A stretch of 64,000 nt of DNA from Actinopolyspora saharensis (GCF_900100925.1 NZ_FNKO01000001.1:62001-126000), one strand, 5' to 3'; shown: positions 20,705 to 30,372, numbered from the stretch's first letter. The notes: generated by a model from the letters alone, not told the origin. Program-made: numbers and translations.

Positions 20705-21328
20705 TCAGCCCAGGGAAACGGCCTGGCGGGCCAGTGCCTCGACGTGTCCCCAGTCGCCCTTGGCCAGGGCGTCCCGCGGTGCTAGCCAGGTCCCGCCGAC
20801 GCAGCGCACGTTCGGCAGCGCGAGGTAGTTCCCCGCGTTGTCGGGGGTGATGCCGCCGGTCGGGCAGAAGGACAGGTCCGGCAGTGGGCTGGCCAGCGCC
20901 TTGAGGTAGGGAACTCCGCCCGAGGGCTCGGCCGGGAAGAACTTCAGGGCCCGGTGTCCGCGTTCGGCGAGTCGCAGCGCCTCCGAGACCGTGCTGATTC
21001 CCGGCAGCGCGGGCAGCCCGGTGTCGGCGACCTCGTCCAGCAGCCGGTCGGTGCTTCCCGGGGTGACCAGGTAGCTCGCCCCGGCGCGGGCAGCCTCCTT
21101 GGCCTGGCCCGGTGCGGTGATCGTTCCGGCGCCGACGGAGATGCCCTCCACCTCGCCGGTGATCCGTTCGATCGCTTCCAGCGCGACCGGGGTGCGCAGG
21201 GTTACTTCTATGGTGTGTATTCCACCGCGCTGCAGCGCTTGAGCCAGGGGCACCGCGTGCGTCGTGTCGTCGAGCACGACCACCGGCACGACCGGGCTGA
21301 TGTCGAGGATGTCGGTTGCGGCTGGCAT
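20705..21328 (-). CDS. eda: KDPG aldolase (2-dehydro-3-deoxy-phosphogluconate aldolase)
   Basis: Eda splits KDPG to pyruvate and glyceraldehyde 3-phosphate in the Entner-Doudoroff pathway. The 207-residue protein is a class I aldolase barrel: [25 protein letters not shown] (with the catalytic Glu), [13 protein letters not shown], and the Schiff-base lysine in [13 protein letters not shown] followed by FCPTGGI. It lies 32 bases downstream of edd on the same strand, so the two are co-transcribed and complete the pathway-specific steps. Confidence 0.95.
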   Translation of the reverse strand: MPAATDILDISPVVPVVVLDDTTHAVPLAQALQRGGIHTIEVTLRTPVALEAIERITGEVEGISVGAGTITAPGQAKEAARAGASYLVTPGSTDRLLDEVADTGLPALPGISTVSEALRLAERGHRALKFFPAEPSGGVPYLKALASPLPDLSFCPTGGITPDNAGNYLALPNVRCVGGTWLAPRDALAKGDWGHVEALARQAVSLG

Positions 21329-21360
21329 CGGTTCTTTCCGTTCCGTTGCTGCTCGTGGGA

Positions 21361-23217
21361 TCAGGCGGAGACTTCTTCGGAGGAGGTCTGCCGTTCGGGA
21401 GATGGGAACACGCTCGCTCCCCGGTCCGCCCGTCCGACAGCTTGCCGGAAGGTGGCGAACAGTTCCCGGCCGGTGCCGAACTGCTGGGTGGCCGCGGGGG
21501 CGGCGGGCTCCCGGGAGCCCAGTTCGTCGTCCGGAACCAGCACCTCGAGGGTGCCCTGCTCACCGTCCACGCGGAGCACGTCCCCGTCGCGGACCTTGCC
21601 CAGCGGGCCTCCGGCGCTGGCTTCCGGGGTCACCTGGATCGCGGAGGGGATCTTGCCCGACGCGCCGGACATGCGTCCGTCGGTGACCAGGGCGACCTGG
21701 TGTCCCCGGTCCTGGAGCACGCCGAGGCTCGGGCTCAGGCCGTGCAGTTCGGGCATCCCGTTCGCTCGCGGCCCCTGGTTGCGCACCACCACGACCACGT
21801 CCTTGTTCAGCTCGTCGGCCTGGAAGGCGGCCTTGAACTCCTCCTGGGTGTCGAACACGCGCGCCTGCGCGGTCACGGAGCGGTGCTCGGGCTTGACCGC
21901 CGAGACCTTGCTCACCGAACGGCCGAGGTTGCCGTCCAGGACCCGGAGTCCTCCCTCGTCGTCGAAGGGGGAGGAGACGCTGCGCAGCACGTCCGTGTCC
22001 AGGCTTTCCCGCGGGGCGTCCCGCCAGACCAGCTCGCCGTCCTCGAGGAAGGGCTGTTGCCGGTAGCGGTCCAGTCCCGGCCCGGCCACGGTTTGCACGT
22101 CCGGGTGGAGCATTCCCGCGTCGAGCAGCTCGCTGATCAGGGTCTGCACCCCGCCCGCCGCGGTGAAGTGGTTGATGTCGGCCGAGCCGTTCGGGTAGAC
22201 GCTGCCGAGCAGCGGCACCGCCGCGGAGAGCTCCGCGAAGTCGTCCCAGGTGAGCTCGATTCCCGCTGCCGCGGCCACGGCGGGCAGGTGCATGGTGTGG
22301 TTGGTGGATCCGCCGGTGGCCAGCAGGGCCACCACTCCGTTGACGACGGCGCGTTCGTCGACGATCTCCCCGATGGAGGGGGCGTTCTCGTCCTTCGCGG
22401 CGCGCACCGCCTGCCGCCCCGCTTCCTCGGTGAGTGCCTTGCGCAGCGGGGTCCCGGGGTGGACGAAGGTGGCTCCGGGCAGGTGCAGCCCCATCGTCTC
22501 GACGACGAGCTGGTTGGAGTTGGCGGTTCCGTAGAAGGTGCAGGTTCCGGGGGAGTGGTAGGAGGCGGCCTCGGCTTCGAGGAGATCCTCCCTGGTGGCC
22601 TTGCCCTCGGCGAACAGCTGCCGGATCCTGCTCTTCTCGCTGTTCGGGAGCCCGGAGGGCATCGGTCCGGCCGGTACCAGCGTGATCGGCAGGTGCCCGA
22701 AGGACAGCCCGCCCATCAGCAGGCCTGGGACGATCTTGTCGCAGATGCCGAGCAGCAGTGCCGAGTCGAACATCTCGTGGGACAGGGCCACGCCGGTGGC
22801 CATCGCGATGACCTCCCGGGAGAACATGGACAGCTCCATGCCGGTGCGTCCCTGGGTGATTCCGTCGCACATGGCCGGGACGCCGCCGGCGAACTGGGCG
22901 ACCCCGCCCGCGCCGCGTGCGGCTTCCTTGATCCACTCGGGGAACTCGGCGTACGGCTTGTGCGCCGAGAGCATGTCGTTGTACGCGGAGACGATGGCCA
23001 CGCCCGGGCGCACGAGGCCCTTGACGGACTCGCGGTCGGTGCCGTTGATCGCGGCGAAACCGTGCGCGAGGTTGCTGCAGGCCATGTCAGCTCTGGCCGG
23101 TTCGGTTCTTTTCGCGCCCCGGATCCGCTCGAGGTACTCGCGGCGCGAGGTGGCGCTGCGCTCGGCGATGCGGTCGGTGACGCGTCGGATGACTGGGTGC
23201 AAGCTGGCCTGGGACAT
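21361..23217 (-). CDS. edd: 6-phosphogluconate dehydratase
   Basis: Edd converts 6-phosphogluconate to KDPG. It is an IlvD/Edd-family Fe-S dehydratase of 618 residues. Visible family features are [43 protein letters not shown] with a cluster-ligand Cys, [12 protein letters not shown] with a second Cys, [13 protein letters not shown] with a third, and [14 protein letters not shown]. Length and order are normal for Edd rather than IlvD. The ATG at 23217 has GGGAGG upstream. About 515 bases separate it from the next gene, leaving room for control. Confidence 0.95.
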   Translation of the reverse strand: MSQASLHPVIRRVTDRIAERSATSRREYLERIRGAKRTEPARADMACSNLAHGFAAINGTDRESVKGLVRPGVAIVSAYNDMLSAHKPYAEFPEWIKEAARGAGGVAQFAGGVPAMCDGITQGRTGMELSMFSREVIAMATGVALSHEMFDSALLLGICDKIVPGLLMGGLSFGHLPITLVPAGPMPSGLPNSEKSRIRQLFAEGKATREDLLEAEAASYHSPGTCTFYGTANSNQLVVETMGLHLPGATFVHPGTPLRKALTEEAGRQAVRAAKDENAPSIGEIVDERAVVNGVVALLATGGSTNHTMHLPAVAAAAGIELTWDDFAELSAAVPLLGSVYPNGSADINHFTAAGGVQTLISELLDAGMLHPDVQTVAGPGLDRYRQQPFLEDGELVWRDAPRESLDTDVLRSVSSPFDDEGGLRVLDGNLGRSVSKVSAVKPEHRSVTAQARVFDTQEEFKAAFQADELNKDVVVVVRNQGPRANGMPELHGLSPSLGVLQDRGHQVALVTDGRMSGASGKIPSAIQVTPEASAGGPLGKVRDGDVLRVDGEQGTLEVLVPDDELGSREPAAPAATQQFGTGRELFATFRQAVGRADRGASVFPSPERQTSSEEVSA

Positions 23218-23732
23218 TCATCGCCTCCCGATGCGTACGGGGATGGGTGCTGGAGATCGTTCACGACTGGCCGGTCGACCCTGGTGGTCGGCTCGATGCC
23301 TTGCCGTGCCGGGAGAGCGCCTCGAGCGGTCGTGCCGCGTGCCCCGTTGCTCGGCAACGCATCGATCCGGTCTCGGCACGGGAGTGCCGTGTCCGATCCG
23401 GGCATTCGGGCCGAAAAGCCGGTTCCGTGGAGGAGCTCCTACGGGTGGGCGACGACGTTGGCGCCTCGACTGGTGCGAATCGGTGTGACCCTAACTCGTG
23501 CGGAACACGCATCACAACCGATCCAGATGGCACCCAGCCTATCCCACTGTCCGTGCGGGCGGGGTGAGCGCTCGTTCGGCCGGGCCGATCGTCGGGTGAG
23601 CGGCGTCGACTGCTCGGCCCCCGTTCTACCGGCGCCGCCGGTTGGGCTTCGCCGCGGAACCAGCTGGGCAAATCGATTCGCGCACGTTGCCGAGGTCACC
23701 TCGGTAAGTGGACACGGGGCTCGCGGGCGACG
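23218..23732. other. Divergent intergenic region, edd / truncated binding protein
   Basis: No gene is supported in these 515 bases. It contains a minus-strand promoter candidate (see 23488-23517) and small hairpins: CGTTGC/GCAACG around 23351-23365 and CGGCAC/GTGCCG around 23373-23390, which would lie in the edd leader. Confidence 0.4.
23488..23517 (-). promoter_or_regulatory. Candidate edd promoter
   Basis: On the minus strand, TTGTGA (23517-23512) and TAGGGT (23493-23488) are 18 bases apart. Use of this promoter would give a leader of about 260 bases. The hexamers are only moderate matches. Confidence 0.3.
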
Positions 23733-24392
23733 ATGATCGTGGGCATGCGGGGCAGAGCGATCTCGGTGGCGGCGGTCGGTGCGGTACTCGGCGCGGTGCT
23801 GTCCGGATGCGGTGGGGGCGGTGCGGCCCAGCAATCTTTCCCGGATCGGGGGACGGGTGCTGCTTCCTCCACTGTGGAGAGAAGTGGGGCGGGGTCCGCG
23901 GACGAGCTGCCCGAGTCGCCCGCGGTGGCCGAGATACGCCGCCGGGGAACCCTGCTGGTCGGGGTTCCCACGGACGCCCCCGACTTCGTGCGGCGCTCCG
24001 AGGGGCGGTACCGCGGTTTCGATGTGCGGATCGCGCGGATCATCGCCGAGGGGTTGGGGCTGGATCCGCGCGAGCAGCTCGCTTTCCGGCGCCTCCCGCC
24101 GGGGATGCGGAGCGGGGCGGTCGCCCGCGGCAGCGTGGACGTGCAGCTCGGGGGGATCGAGCGCGGCACGGAGGGGGTGCGGGTGGTGGGCCCTTACGTG
24201 GTGACCACCGGCTCCGCCGGTGAGCGCGTGGAGCGGTTCGTCGGTGTCGAACCCGGCGACGAGAGGTTCCGCGCGCGGCTGCGGACGGTCCTGGGCGAGG
24301 CCGTGTCGGACGGGAGCTGGCAACGTGCCGCGGAGCGGACCTTGCTGGAGCGGCGTCCGAGCGCGCGTGCCCCCGAGCTCTCCGGGCAGTAG
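23733..24392 (+). CDS. Short solute-binding-protein-like lipoprotein (family 3, one lobe)
   Basis: The 219-residue protein has a signal peptide with lipobox VLSGC and a Ser/Gly-rich linker. It then has the first lobe of a family 3 (glutamate/polar amino acid) binding protein: AEIRRRGTLLVGVPTDAPDF, GRYRGFDVRIARIIAEGLGL, VARGSVDVQLGGI. The chain then jumps from GPYVVTTGS to a C-terminal FRARLRTVLGEAVSDGSWQRAAERTL segment that normally ends such proteins. About 60-100 residues forming most of lobe II seem to be missing compared with GluB. It is intact as a frame and faces gluD convergently. It may be a binding protein with altered function or a deletion remnant. ATG 23745 is an alternative start. 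Confidence 0.7.
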   Translation: MIVGMRGRAISVAAVGAVLGAVLSGCGGGGAAQQSFPDRGTGAASSTVERSGAGSADELPESPAVAEIRRRGTLLVGVPTDAPDFVRRSEGRYRGFDVRIARIIAEGLGLDPREQLAFRRLPPGMRSGAVARGSVDVQLGGIERGTEGVRVVGPYVVTTGSAGERVERFVGVEPGDERFRARLRTVLGEAVSDGSWQRAAERTLLERRPSARAPELSGQ

Positions 24393-24396
24393 GCGA

Positions 24397-24429
24397 CCCG
24401 GCTCGGCGCGGGCCCCGCGCCGAGCCGGG
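24397..24429. terminator. Bidirectional terminator facing gluD
   Basis: Perfect 14-base arms CCCGGCTCGGCGCG (24397-24410) and its complement (24416-24429) with a 5-base loop between convergent genes. Confidence 0.8.
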
Positions 24430-24437
24430 ATCCCCGG

Positions 24438-25304
24438 TCAGTCCCCCGTGGTCGCGGCGCTCGCGGGCTCCCGGGCGGCGGAGGACTTGCGGCCCCTGCT
24501 CAGCGCGCGTTCGGTGTGGACCGCGACTCTGCTCAACGTGTAATTGATCAGGATGAACACCACGGCCACCACCAGGTAGACCTGGATCTGGTTGCCGAGG
24601 TTCTCGATGGCGATCTCCCCGCGTTGCACGAACTCCGGGTAACTGATGGTGAAGCCCAGCGAGGTGTCCTTGAGCACCACGACCAGCTGGCTTATCAGCG
24701 CAGGCAGCATCGCGCGGAAGGCCTGCGGCAGCAGCACGCTGAACATCACCTGGTGCCTGCGCATCCCCACCGCGTAGGCGGCCTCGCTCTGTCCAGTGGG
24801 GATGGCCGCGATGCCCGCGCGCACGATCTCGGCGATGATCACGCAGTTGTACGCGGTCAACCCGACGACCAGCCCCCACATCAGGGGCAGGTCCAGCCCG
24901 AGCGCGGGCAGTGCCTGGGCGGAGAAGAAGATCAGCACGACCACCGGTGTGCCGCGCAGCAGCTCGATCACCCCGACCACCGCCCAGCGGTACCACGCGG
25001 CGGCGGTGATCCGGGTCAGCGCGAGCAGTGTGCCCAGCACCAGGGAGAGCAGGATGGACCAGCCTGCCGCCATCAGCGTGTTGGCGAGCCCGCCGCCCAG
25101 CAGTGTCCACAGTGCGCTGAAGTTCTCGTTGGTGGGGTCGACCAGCGCTCCCCACTTGTCGTAGGCGAACTCGCCTTCCGCCGCGAAGCGGTGGATCGCC
25201 CAGGCCAGCACCGCCAGCAGCACGAGCGCGGTCACGACGCTGGCGTAGCGCGCCCGACGCCTGGCGCGGGGGCCGGGGGCCTCGTACAGCACCGAGTCGG
25301 TCAT
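24438..25304 (-). CDS. gluD: Amino acid ABC transporter permease (GluD type)
   Basis: A 288-residue membrane protein of the HisMQ family with about five to six helices. The ABC-interaction loop is read as EIVRAGIAAIPTGQSEAAYAVGMRRHQVMFSVLLPQAFR, the EAA motif that docks on the ATPase. Together with GluC it forms the channel for glutamate or a related polar amino acid. Its ATG overlaps the stop of gluC by four bases (25301-25304), giving translational coupling. A basic, low-complexity tail ends the protein. Confidence 0.9.
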   Translation of the reverse strand: MTDSVLYEAPGPRARRRARYASVVTALVLLAVLAWAIHRFAAEGEFAYDKWGALVDPTNENFSALWTLLGGGLANTLMAAGWSILLSLVLGTLLALTRITAAAWYRWAVVGVIELLRGTPVVVLIFFSAQALPALGLDLPLMWGLVVGLTAYNCVIIAEIVRAGIAAIPTGQSEAAYAVGMRRHQVMFSVLLPQAFRAMLPALISQLVVVLKDTSLGFTISYPEFVQRGEIAIENLGNQIQVYLVVAVVFILINYTLSRVAVHTERALSRGRKSSAAREPASAATTGD

Positions 25305-25951
25305 CGCGCGATCGCCACCTTCCGTTCCACGTACCCCAGCAGCAGGCCAGCCGGGATGGTGATGATCAGGTAACCGAGGGCCACGCCCAGCAGCACCGGC
25401 ACGATCGCCTCACCCTGCGCGGAGGACAACCGGGTCCCGGTCTCGTACAGGTCTCCTCCGACTCCGAAGGCCCCGGCGATGGCGGAGTTCTTGATCATCG
25501 CGATCATCACGCTGCCCAGCGGGGGGACGATGCTGCGCACTGCCTGCGGCAGGATCACCAGCCGCAGGGTCTGGGTGAACCCGAGCCCTATGGAGCGGGC
25601 GGCCTCGGCCTGTCCGGCGGATACGGAGTTGATGCCGCTGCGGATGGCTTCGCAGACGAACGCCGAGGTGTACAGCGCGAGGCCGATGGTGCCGAACACG
25701 AAGTAGGAGGCGTTGAGCCCGAGGGTGGGGATCGCGAACGCCACGAAGAACAGCACCACCACCAGCGGGCAGTTGCGGAACACCGTCACCCAGGCGGTGC
25801 CGAAGGCGCGCAGCGGGGCCAGCGGCGAGACGCGGAATCCCGCTATGACCGTGCCCACGAGCAGGGTCAGCATCCCCGCGTAGAAGCAGATCTGCAGGGT
25901 GGTCCAGATACCGTTCAGATAGAGCTGGTAGTTTTCTGTGAGGACTTGCAC
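25301..25951 (-). CDS. gluC: Amino acid ABC transporter permease (GluC type)
   Basis: A 216-residue HisMQ-type permease. The start YQLYLNGIWTTLQICFYAGMLTLLVG and the EAA loop CEAIRSGINSVSAGQAEAARSIGLGFTQTLR are typical. The start is GTG 25951, because GGAG lies six bases upstream and homology begins at once; the frame stays open upstream through non-coding sequence. A structured spacer of 229 bases separates it from gluB. Confidence 0.9.
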   Translation of the reverse strand: MQVLTENYQLYLNGIWTTLQICFYAGMLTLLVGTVIAGFRVSPLAPLRAFGTAWVTVFRNCPLVVVLFFVAFAIPTLGLNASYFVFGTIGLALYTSAFVCEAIRSGINSVSAGQAEAARSIGLGFTQTLRLVILPQAVRSIVPPLGSVMIAMIKNSAIAGAFGVGGDLYETGTRLSSAQGEAIVPVLLGVALGYLIITIPAGLLLGYVERKVAIAR

Positions 25952-26002
25952 GGTGCACTCCAGCCAACGGAAGGGGGCACCGCAGTCGTCGATGCCCCCT
26001 CG

Positions 26003-26164
26003 GCGGAGCCCGTTCCACCGGTCCGGGGCCCGGCAGCGGGTACCTCGGTGTCCGGACGGTCCTGGTGGTCCCGGCAGGCCCGGAGCACGAGGCGCGCGCC
26101 CCGGGGCGGGCCGCACCGGGTGAGCTCTCCCCGGCTGCGCACCGGTGGCGTGAACGGGCTCCGC
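26003..26164 (-). other. Structured gluB-gluC spacer
   Basis: GCGGAGCCCGTTC (26003-26015) pairs with GAACGGGCTCCGC (26152-26164), and next to it CACCGGT pairs with ACCGGTG after a 4-base bulge. The 130 bases inside are very GC-rich. Such folds between binding-protein and permease genes commonly protect or partly terminate the upstream message. Confidence 0.5.
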
Positions 26165-26180
26165 TCAGCGGAAAGACGGA

Positions 26181-27068
26181 TCAGCCGCAGGAGCGGAGTT
26201 CGGGCAGTTCCGGGGTTTTCTCGGCGACCTTCCCGGCAGTGGACTCCCACGCCTCCGCGTAGCTGCCGTTCTCCGCGGCGGTGCGCAGGCTCTCGTTGAC
26301 GAACTCGCAGAAGTCCGTGTCGCCCTTGAGGATGCCCACGCCGTAGGGCTCCTCGCTGAAGGTGTTGCCGACCACCTCGAAATTGTCCTGCTCGTAGTCG
26401 CTGACCAGTCCCATCAGGATCGCGTCGTCGGTGGTGACGGCCTGGACCTGGCCGTTGCTCAGCGCGTCGGCGCACTTGGAGTAGGAGTCGAACAGCACCA
26501 GTCTGGACTCGTCGACGTACTCGCGGATCCGCTCGGAGGGGGTGGAACCGTGCGCCGAGCAGACCTTGGCGTCGCTGTCGCGCAGCGACTCGGGGCCCGT
26601 GATCGAGTCGTTGTCCGCGCGAACCATCAGGTCCTGGCCGGCCTCGTAGTACGGGCCGGCGAAACTCACGCGCTCGGCGCGCTCGTCGTTGATCGTGTAG
26701 GTGGCCACGACCATGTCGACCGTGCCGTCCTGGATGTACTTCTCGCGGTTCTTGCTCGGGGCCTTCTTCCAGTTGATCTTGTCGGCGGGGATGCCGAGCT
26801 GGCCCGCGATGATCTCGCCGATGGCGACGTCGAATCCCTCCATCTCGCCCTGGAGGTTCTTCATGCCGAACAGCGGCTGGTCGAACTTCGTTCCGATGGT
26901 GATCTCACCCTGCTCGGCGTAGTGGGCCATGGTCGTCCCCTGCTCGAACGAGGGGTCCTCCACCACGGGGGCCGAGAATCCGTCGGAGCTCGCTCCGCCC
27001 CCGCAGGCACCGAGCAACAGGGTCGTCGAGGCCGCCACGGCGGCAGCGGTCAGCTTGCCTTTGCGCAT
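26181..27068 (-). CDS. gluB: Glutamate-type ABC transporter substrate-binding lipoprotein (GluB)
   Basis: The 295-residue protein starts MRKGKLTAAAVAASTTLLLGAC with Cys22 as the lipid-anchored residue. It is a complete two-lobe family 3 binding protein: ITIGTKFDQPLFGMKN, MEGFDVAIGEIIAGQLGI, VDMVVATYTINDERAERVSFAGPYYEAGQDLMV, the hinge and second lobe, and a closing SYAEAWESTAGKV. It should bind glutamate or another acidic or polar amino acid; the ligand is inferred from similarity to Corynebacterium GluB. The ATG at 27068 is preceded by GGAAGGG. Confidence 0.92.
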   Translation of the reverse strand: MRKGKLTAAAVAASTTLLLGACGGGASSDGFSAPVVEDPSFEQGTTMAHYAEQGEITIGTKFDQPLFGMKNLQGEMEGFDVAIGEIIAGQLGIPADKINWKKAPSKNREKYIQDGTVDMVVATYTINDERAERVSFAGPYYEAGQDLMVRADNDSITGPESLRDSDAKVCSAHGSTPSERIREYVDESRLVLFDSYSKCADALSNGQVQAVTTDDAILMGLVSDYEQDNFEVVGNTFSEEPYGVGILKGDTDFCEFVNESLRTAAENGSYAEAWESTAGKVAEKTPELPELRSCG

Positions 27069-27124
27069 GGGAGTCCCTTCCGGTGGTGGCCGCTGTGGCG
27101 GCCGGTGTCGATGAGTCTTCGGTG

Positions 27125-27880
27125 TCAGTGGGTGAGGATCTTGCCGAGGAAGTCCTTGGCGCGGTCCGATTCCGGTTGCTCGAAGAACTGCTGGGGAGTG
27201 GTGTCCTCGACGATCTCGCCGTCGGCCATGAACAGCACCCGGTGCGCCGCGCGCCGCGCGAAGCCCATCTCGTGGCTGACGACCAGCATGGTCATGCCCT
27301 CCTCGGCCAGGTCGGCCATGACCTCGAGGACCTCGCTGACCATCTCGGGGTCCAGTGCCGAGGTGGGTTCGTCGAAGAGCATCACCTTGGGGCGCATGGC
27401 CAGTGCTCGCGCGATCGCGGCGCGCTGCTGCTGACCACCGGACAGCTGGGCCGGGTACTTCTCGGCCTGGTCCGCGATCCCCACGCGGCGCAGCAGGCGC
27501 ATTCCCTCCTCGCGCGCCTCGTTCCTGCCCAGTTTGCGGACCTTGACGGGGCCGAGCGTGACGTTGTCGATGATGCTCTTGTGGGCGAACAGGTTGAACT
27601 GCTGGAACACCATTCCGACGTCGGCGCGCAGCTCGGCGAGCGCGCGCCCCTCCTCCGGGAGCGGGACACCGTCCACGAGGATCGATCCCGAGGTGGCCAC
27701 CTCGAGCCTGTTGAGCACGCGGCAGAGGGTGGACTTGCCCGAGCCGGACGGGCCGAGGACCACCACGACCTGTCCGCGCGGGATCTCCAGGTCGATGTCG
27801 GAGAGCACGCGCAGCGAGCCGAAGTACTTGTCGACCGCGGACACCCGGATCATCGGTGCGTCCGTGGAAGCTTCGGTCAT
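27125..27880 (-). CDS. gluA: Amino acid ABC transporter ATP-binding protein (GluA)
   Basis: A 251-residue ABC ATPase with Walker A GPSGSGKS (43-50), Q-loop FQQFNLF, signature LSGGQQQR, Walker [14 protein letters not shown] and switch VSHEM, all intact. It powers the importer and is first in the operon gluA-gluB-gluC-gluD. ATG 27880 has GGAG five bases upstream; an in-frame ATG at 27913 lacks a site. In Corynebacterium the gluABCD operon is also near recX, as I recall, so this order may be ancestral. Confidence 0.93.
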   Translation of the reverse strand: MTEASTDAPMIRVSAVDKYFGSLRVLSDIDLEIPRGQVVVVLGPSGSGKSTLCRVLNRLEVATSGSILVDGVPLPEEGRALAELRADVGMVFQQFNLFAHKSIIDNVTLGPVKVRKLGRNEAREEGMRLLRRVGIADQAEKYPAQLSGGQQQRAAIARALAMRPKVMLFDEPTSALDPEMVSEVLEVMADLAEEGMTMLVVSHEMGFARRAAHRVLFMADGEIVEDTTPQQFFEQPESDRAKDFLGKILTH

Positions 27881-27949
27881 TCGATCTCCAGACCGGTCGG
27901 GAGCGGCGAACACGATGACGGCAACCTAAGCCGCGCACGGCGGTGAGTC

Positions 27950-27978
27950 CATAACCGATCGATCAACTGAGGTTGCAA
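27950..27978 (-). promoter_or_regulatory. Candidate gluA promoter
   Basis: On the minus strand, TTGCAA (27978-27973) and GTTATG (27955-27950) are 17 bases apart. The -35 lies inside a near-palindrome GAGTTGCAACCTC that could be an operator. The -10 match is only fair. Confidence 0.35.
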
Positions 27979-28236
27979 CTCGATTACGTTCGCTCGCGGG
28001 CGGGTCGGTGAACGCGGCGGGGATTCAGCCGGTCACGCGCGGTGTGGAGCGCCCCGCCCACGACGCCCGGCGCGGGAAGTGCTCCACCGCGGCCTCGGTG
28101 GGGGGCGAGCTGCGGTCAGTTCGTGGGCGAAGCCCCGCCGGGGCGTCGCTCGCTCGTGCGGGGACGGGCGGTGACCAGCGACGCCTCTCGGTGGAGCAGC
28201 GGCGGGACCGGCTGGGCCCATACCACGGAAGAGTGC

Positions 28237-28261
28237 TTCCCACCAGGGGATATGGTGGGAA
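28237..28261 (+). promoter_or_regulatory. Hairpin over the miaB translation start
   Basis: TTCCCACCA (28237-28245) and TGGTGGGAA (28253-28261) form a perfect 9-base stem with a 7-base loop. The right arm contains the only Shine-Dalgarno-like bases before GTG 28263. Confidence 0.5.
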
Positions 28262-28262
28262 C

Positions 28263-29759
28263 GTGACGGACAATCGGGCGCCTCAGTCATTCGAAGTGCG
28301 CACGTATGGCTGCCAGATGAACGTGCACGACTCGGAGCGGATCTCCGGTGTGCTGGAGGAGGCGGGGTACGTGCGGTCCTCCGGGGAGGGCACCGCGGAC
28401 CTGGTCGTGTTCAACACCTGCGCCGTGCGGGAGAACGCGGACAACCGCCTCTACGGCAATCTGGGCCGACTGCGCTCCGCCAAGCAGGAGAACCCCGGCA
28501 TGCAGATAGCTGTCGGCGGTTGCCTCGCGCAGAAGGACCGCGGCGAGATCGTGCGGCGGGCACCGTGGGTCGACGCGGTCTTCGGCACGCACAACCTCGG
28601 ATCGTTGCCGACGCTGCTAGAACGCGCCCGGCACAACGAGGAGGCCGAGGTCGAGATCCTCGAGTCGTTGGACAAGTTCCCCTCGACCCTGCCTGCGCGG
28701 CGCGAGTCCGCCTACTCCGGTTGGGTGTCGGTCTCGGTCGGCTGCAACAACACCTGCACCTTCTGCATCGTGCCCGCGCTGCGCGGCAAGGAGAAGGACC
28801 GGCGCCCGGGGGACGTGCTCGCCGAGGTCGGCGCGCTGGCCTCCGAGGGAGTGCTGGAAGTGACCCTGCTGGGGCAGAACGTCAACGCCTACGGGGTGGA
28901 GTTCGGCGACCGCTACGCCTTCGGCAAGCTGCTGCGCTCCTGCGGTGACATCGAGGGGCTGGAGCGCGTGCGCTTCACCTCCCCGCACCCGAGGGACTTC
29001 ACCGACGACGTCATCTCCGCCATGGCCGAGACCCCGAACGTGTGCCCGCAGCTGCACATGCCGTTGCAGTCGGGTTCCGACCGGATGCTCAAGGCGATGC
29101 GGCGCTCCTACCGCGCCGAGCGCTTCCTCGGAATCGTGGACAAGGTGCGCGCGGCGATGCCGCACGCGGCGATCACCACCGACATCATCGTCGGGTTCCC
29201 CGGTGAGACCGAGGAGGACTTCGAGGCCACCCTCGACGTGGTCCGCAGGGCCAGGTTCGCCAGCGCCTTCACCTTCCAGTACTCCAAGCGCCCGGGCACC
29301 CCGGCCGCGGAGATGGAGGGGCAGCTCCCCAAGGAAGTGGTGCAGCAGCGCTACGACCGGCTGGTCGAGCTGCAGAACGAGATCTCGCTGGAGGCCAACT
29401 CCGAGCTGGTGGGCAGCGAGGTCGAACTGCTCGTCGCCGAGGGCGCCGGGCGCAAGAACGCGCACACCGCTCGCTGGTCGGGACGTGCTCGGGACGGCAG
29501 GCTGGTGCACTTCACCCCGAGCGGGGAGGTCGAGGACCGGATCCGGCCCGGGGACGTGGTGCGCACCAGGGTCACCCAGGCGGCTCCGCACCACCTGCTC
29601 GCCGACGACGGGGTGAGCGAGCACCGCCGCACGAAGGCGGGGGATCACTGGGAGGTCGGCCAGCGCCCCAAGACCTCGGGGGTCGGTCTCGGACTTCCCA
29701 CGTTCGGGGCTCCGTCCGCGGAGTCCGCGGCCTCCGCGGAGCAGGGGTGCGGCTGTTGA
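28263..29759 (+). CDS. miaB: tRNA-2-methylthio-N6-dimethylallyladenosine synthase
   Basis: MiaB adds a methylthio group to i6A37 of tRNAs reading codons that start with U; it acts after MiaA, encoded 4.7 kb downstream. The 498-residue protein has three N-terminal cluster cysteines (C17, C53, C87), the radical-SAM CxxxCxxC as C161, C165, C168 (CNNTCTFC), the SAM-binding region and a C-terminal TRAM domain. A low-complexity tail ends in CGC. GTG 28263 is chosen because the family N-terminus [11 protein letters not shown] follows directly; the frame runs open upstream without homology. Confidence 0.95.
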   Translation: MTDNRAPQSFEVRTYGCQMNVHDSERISGVLEEAGYVRSSGEGTADLVVFNTCAVRENADNRLYGNLGRLRSAKQENPGMQIAVGGCLAQKDRGEIVRRAPWVDAVFGTHNLGSLPTLLERARHNEEAEVEILESLDKFPSTLPARRESAYSGWVSVSVGCNNTCTFCIVPALRGKEKDRRPGDVLAEVGALASEGVLEVTLLGQNVNAYGVEFGDRYAFGKLLRSCGDIEGLERVRFTSPHPRDFTDDVISAMAETPNVCPQLHMPLQSGSDRMLKAMRRSYRAERFLGIVDKVRAAMPHAAITTDIIVGFPGETEEDFEATLDVVRRARFASAFTFQYSKRPGTPAAEMEGQLPKEVVQQRYDRLVELQNEISLEANSELVGSEVELLVAEGAGRKNAHTARWSGRARDGRLVHFTPSGEVEDRIRPGDVVRTRVTQAAPHHLLADDGVSEHRRTKAGDHWEVGQRPKTSGVGLGLPTFGAPSAESAASAEQGCGC

Positions 29760-29800
29760 GTGACAATGCCCGGGCCGGGAATCTCCCCGAGGAGGACGCC

Positions 29801-30277
29801 GTGGTGGATCAGTCCGGTGAACAGCAGCGGTTCCGCGCCGACCTGTCGCGTGCCGAGCGGGACGTGAGTCGCAGGATCGACCCCGGTGGCCGTGCCCTGG
29901 TGATCGCCGGGGTCATGCTGGTGCTGGTGCTCACCGCGATCCTGCCGTGGGTCGGTGGCGCGAGCGGGTGGCAGGTGCTCTCGGGACAGGCCGATCCGGC
30001 GCTGGAGATCGAGCTGCTGCCGCGGTTGTTCTCGATCAACGCCACCGTGGCCGGAGTGCTGCTCGGCGCGTTGACGCTGGTGACCAGGCGGTGGGCGATC
30101 TCGTGGGTGACCGCCATGGCGTGTTCGGTGGTGACCGTCGAGGGAGTCATCGCGATCTGGTCGCGGCAGACCGTTCCCGAGGGTCAGGCCGGTCCGTCCA
30201 TCGGGCTGGTGCTCGCCGCCGTCTCGATGGCCGTGCTGGCCAGCCAGTGGCTGCGGATCGCCTGGTCCCGGCCGTGA
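29801..30277 (+). CDS. Rv2732c-like membrane protein
   Basis: A membrane protein of 158 residues. A charged N-terminus (RFRADLSRAERDVSRRID) is followed by four hydrophobic segments, the first at GGRALVIAGVMLVLVLTAILPWVGG and the last at GLVLAAVSMAVLASQWLRI. The place after miaB and before a DUF349 gene is that of M. tuberculosis Rv2732c. The start is uncertain. GTG 29801 has GAGGAGG five bases upstream and begins close to the conserved part. GTG 29747 has GGAG five bases upstream and would overlap miaB by 13 bases. Function is unknown. Confidence 0.78.
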   Translation: MVDQSGEQQRFRADLSRAERDVSRRIDPGGRALVIAGVMLVLVLTAILPWVGGASGWQVLSGQADPALEIELLPRLFSINATVAGVLLGALTLVTRRWAISWVTAMACSVVTVEGVIAIWSRQTVPEGQAGPSIGLVLAAVSMAVLASQWLRIAWSRP

Positions 30278-30329
30278 ACCGCGGCGAGGGAGCGGGCCGC
30301 TCCGCGGCCGGTTGAAGGGATTCGAACGG

Positions 30330-30372
30330 CTTCCGCGGCCCGGTTCCCGGAGAGGGGACCGGGCCGCGGAAG
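30330..30372. terminator. Bidirectional terminator, membrane protein / DUF349
   Basis: Arms at 30330-30348 and 30355-30372 (CTTCCGCGGCCCGGT...) pair over 18 bases with a single bulge and a 6-base loop. Confidence 0.75.

Larger units (their letters stand above)
27881..28262. other. Divergent control region, gluA / miaB
   Basis: No gene is supported. It contains a candidate gluA promoter (27950-27978) and, at the miaB end, a hairpin over the ribosome binding site. The low-GC stretch at 27948-27992 stands out from the surrounding sequence. Confidence 0.45.

Noticed and set aside
26181..27938. Long frame reading through gluB into the gluA region
   Set aside because: Only the part from ATG 27068 has homology and a signal peptide; upstream it overlaps gluA in another frame.
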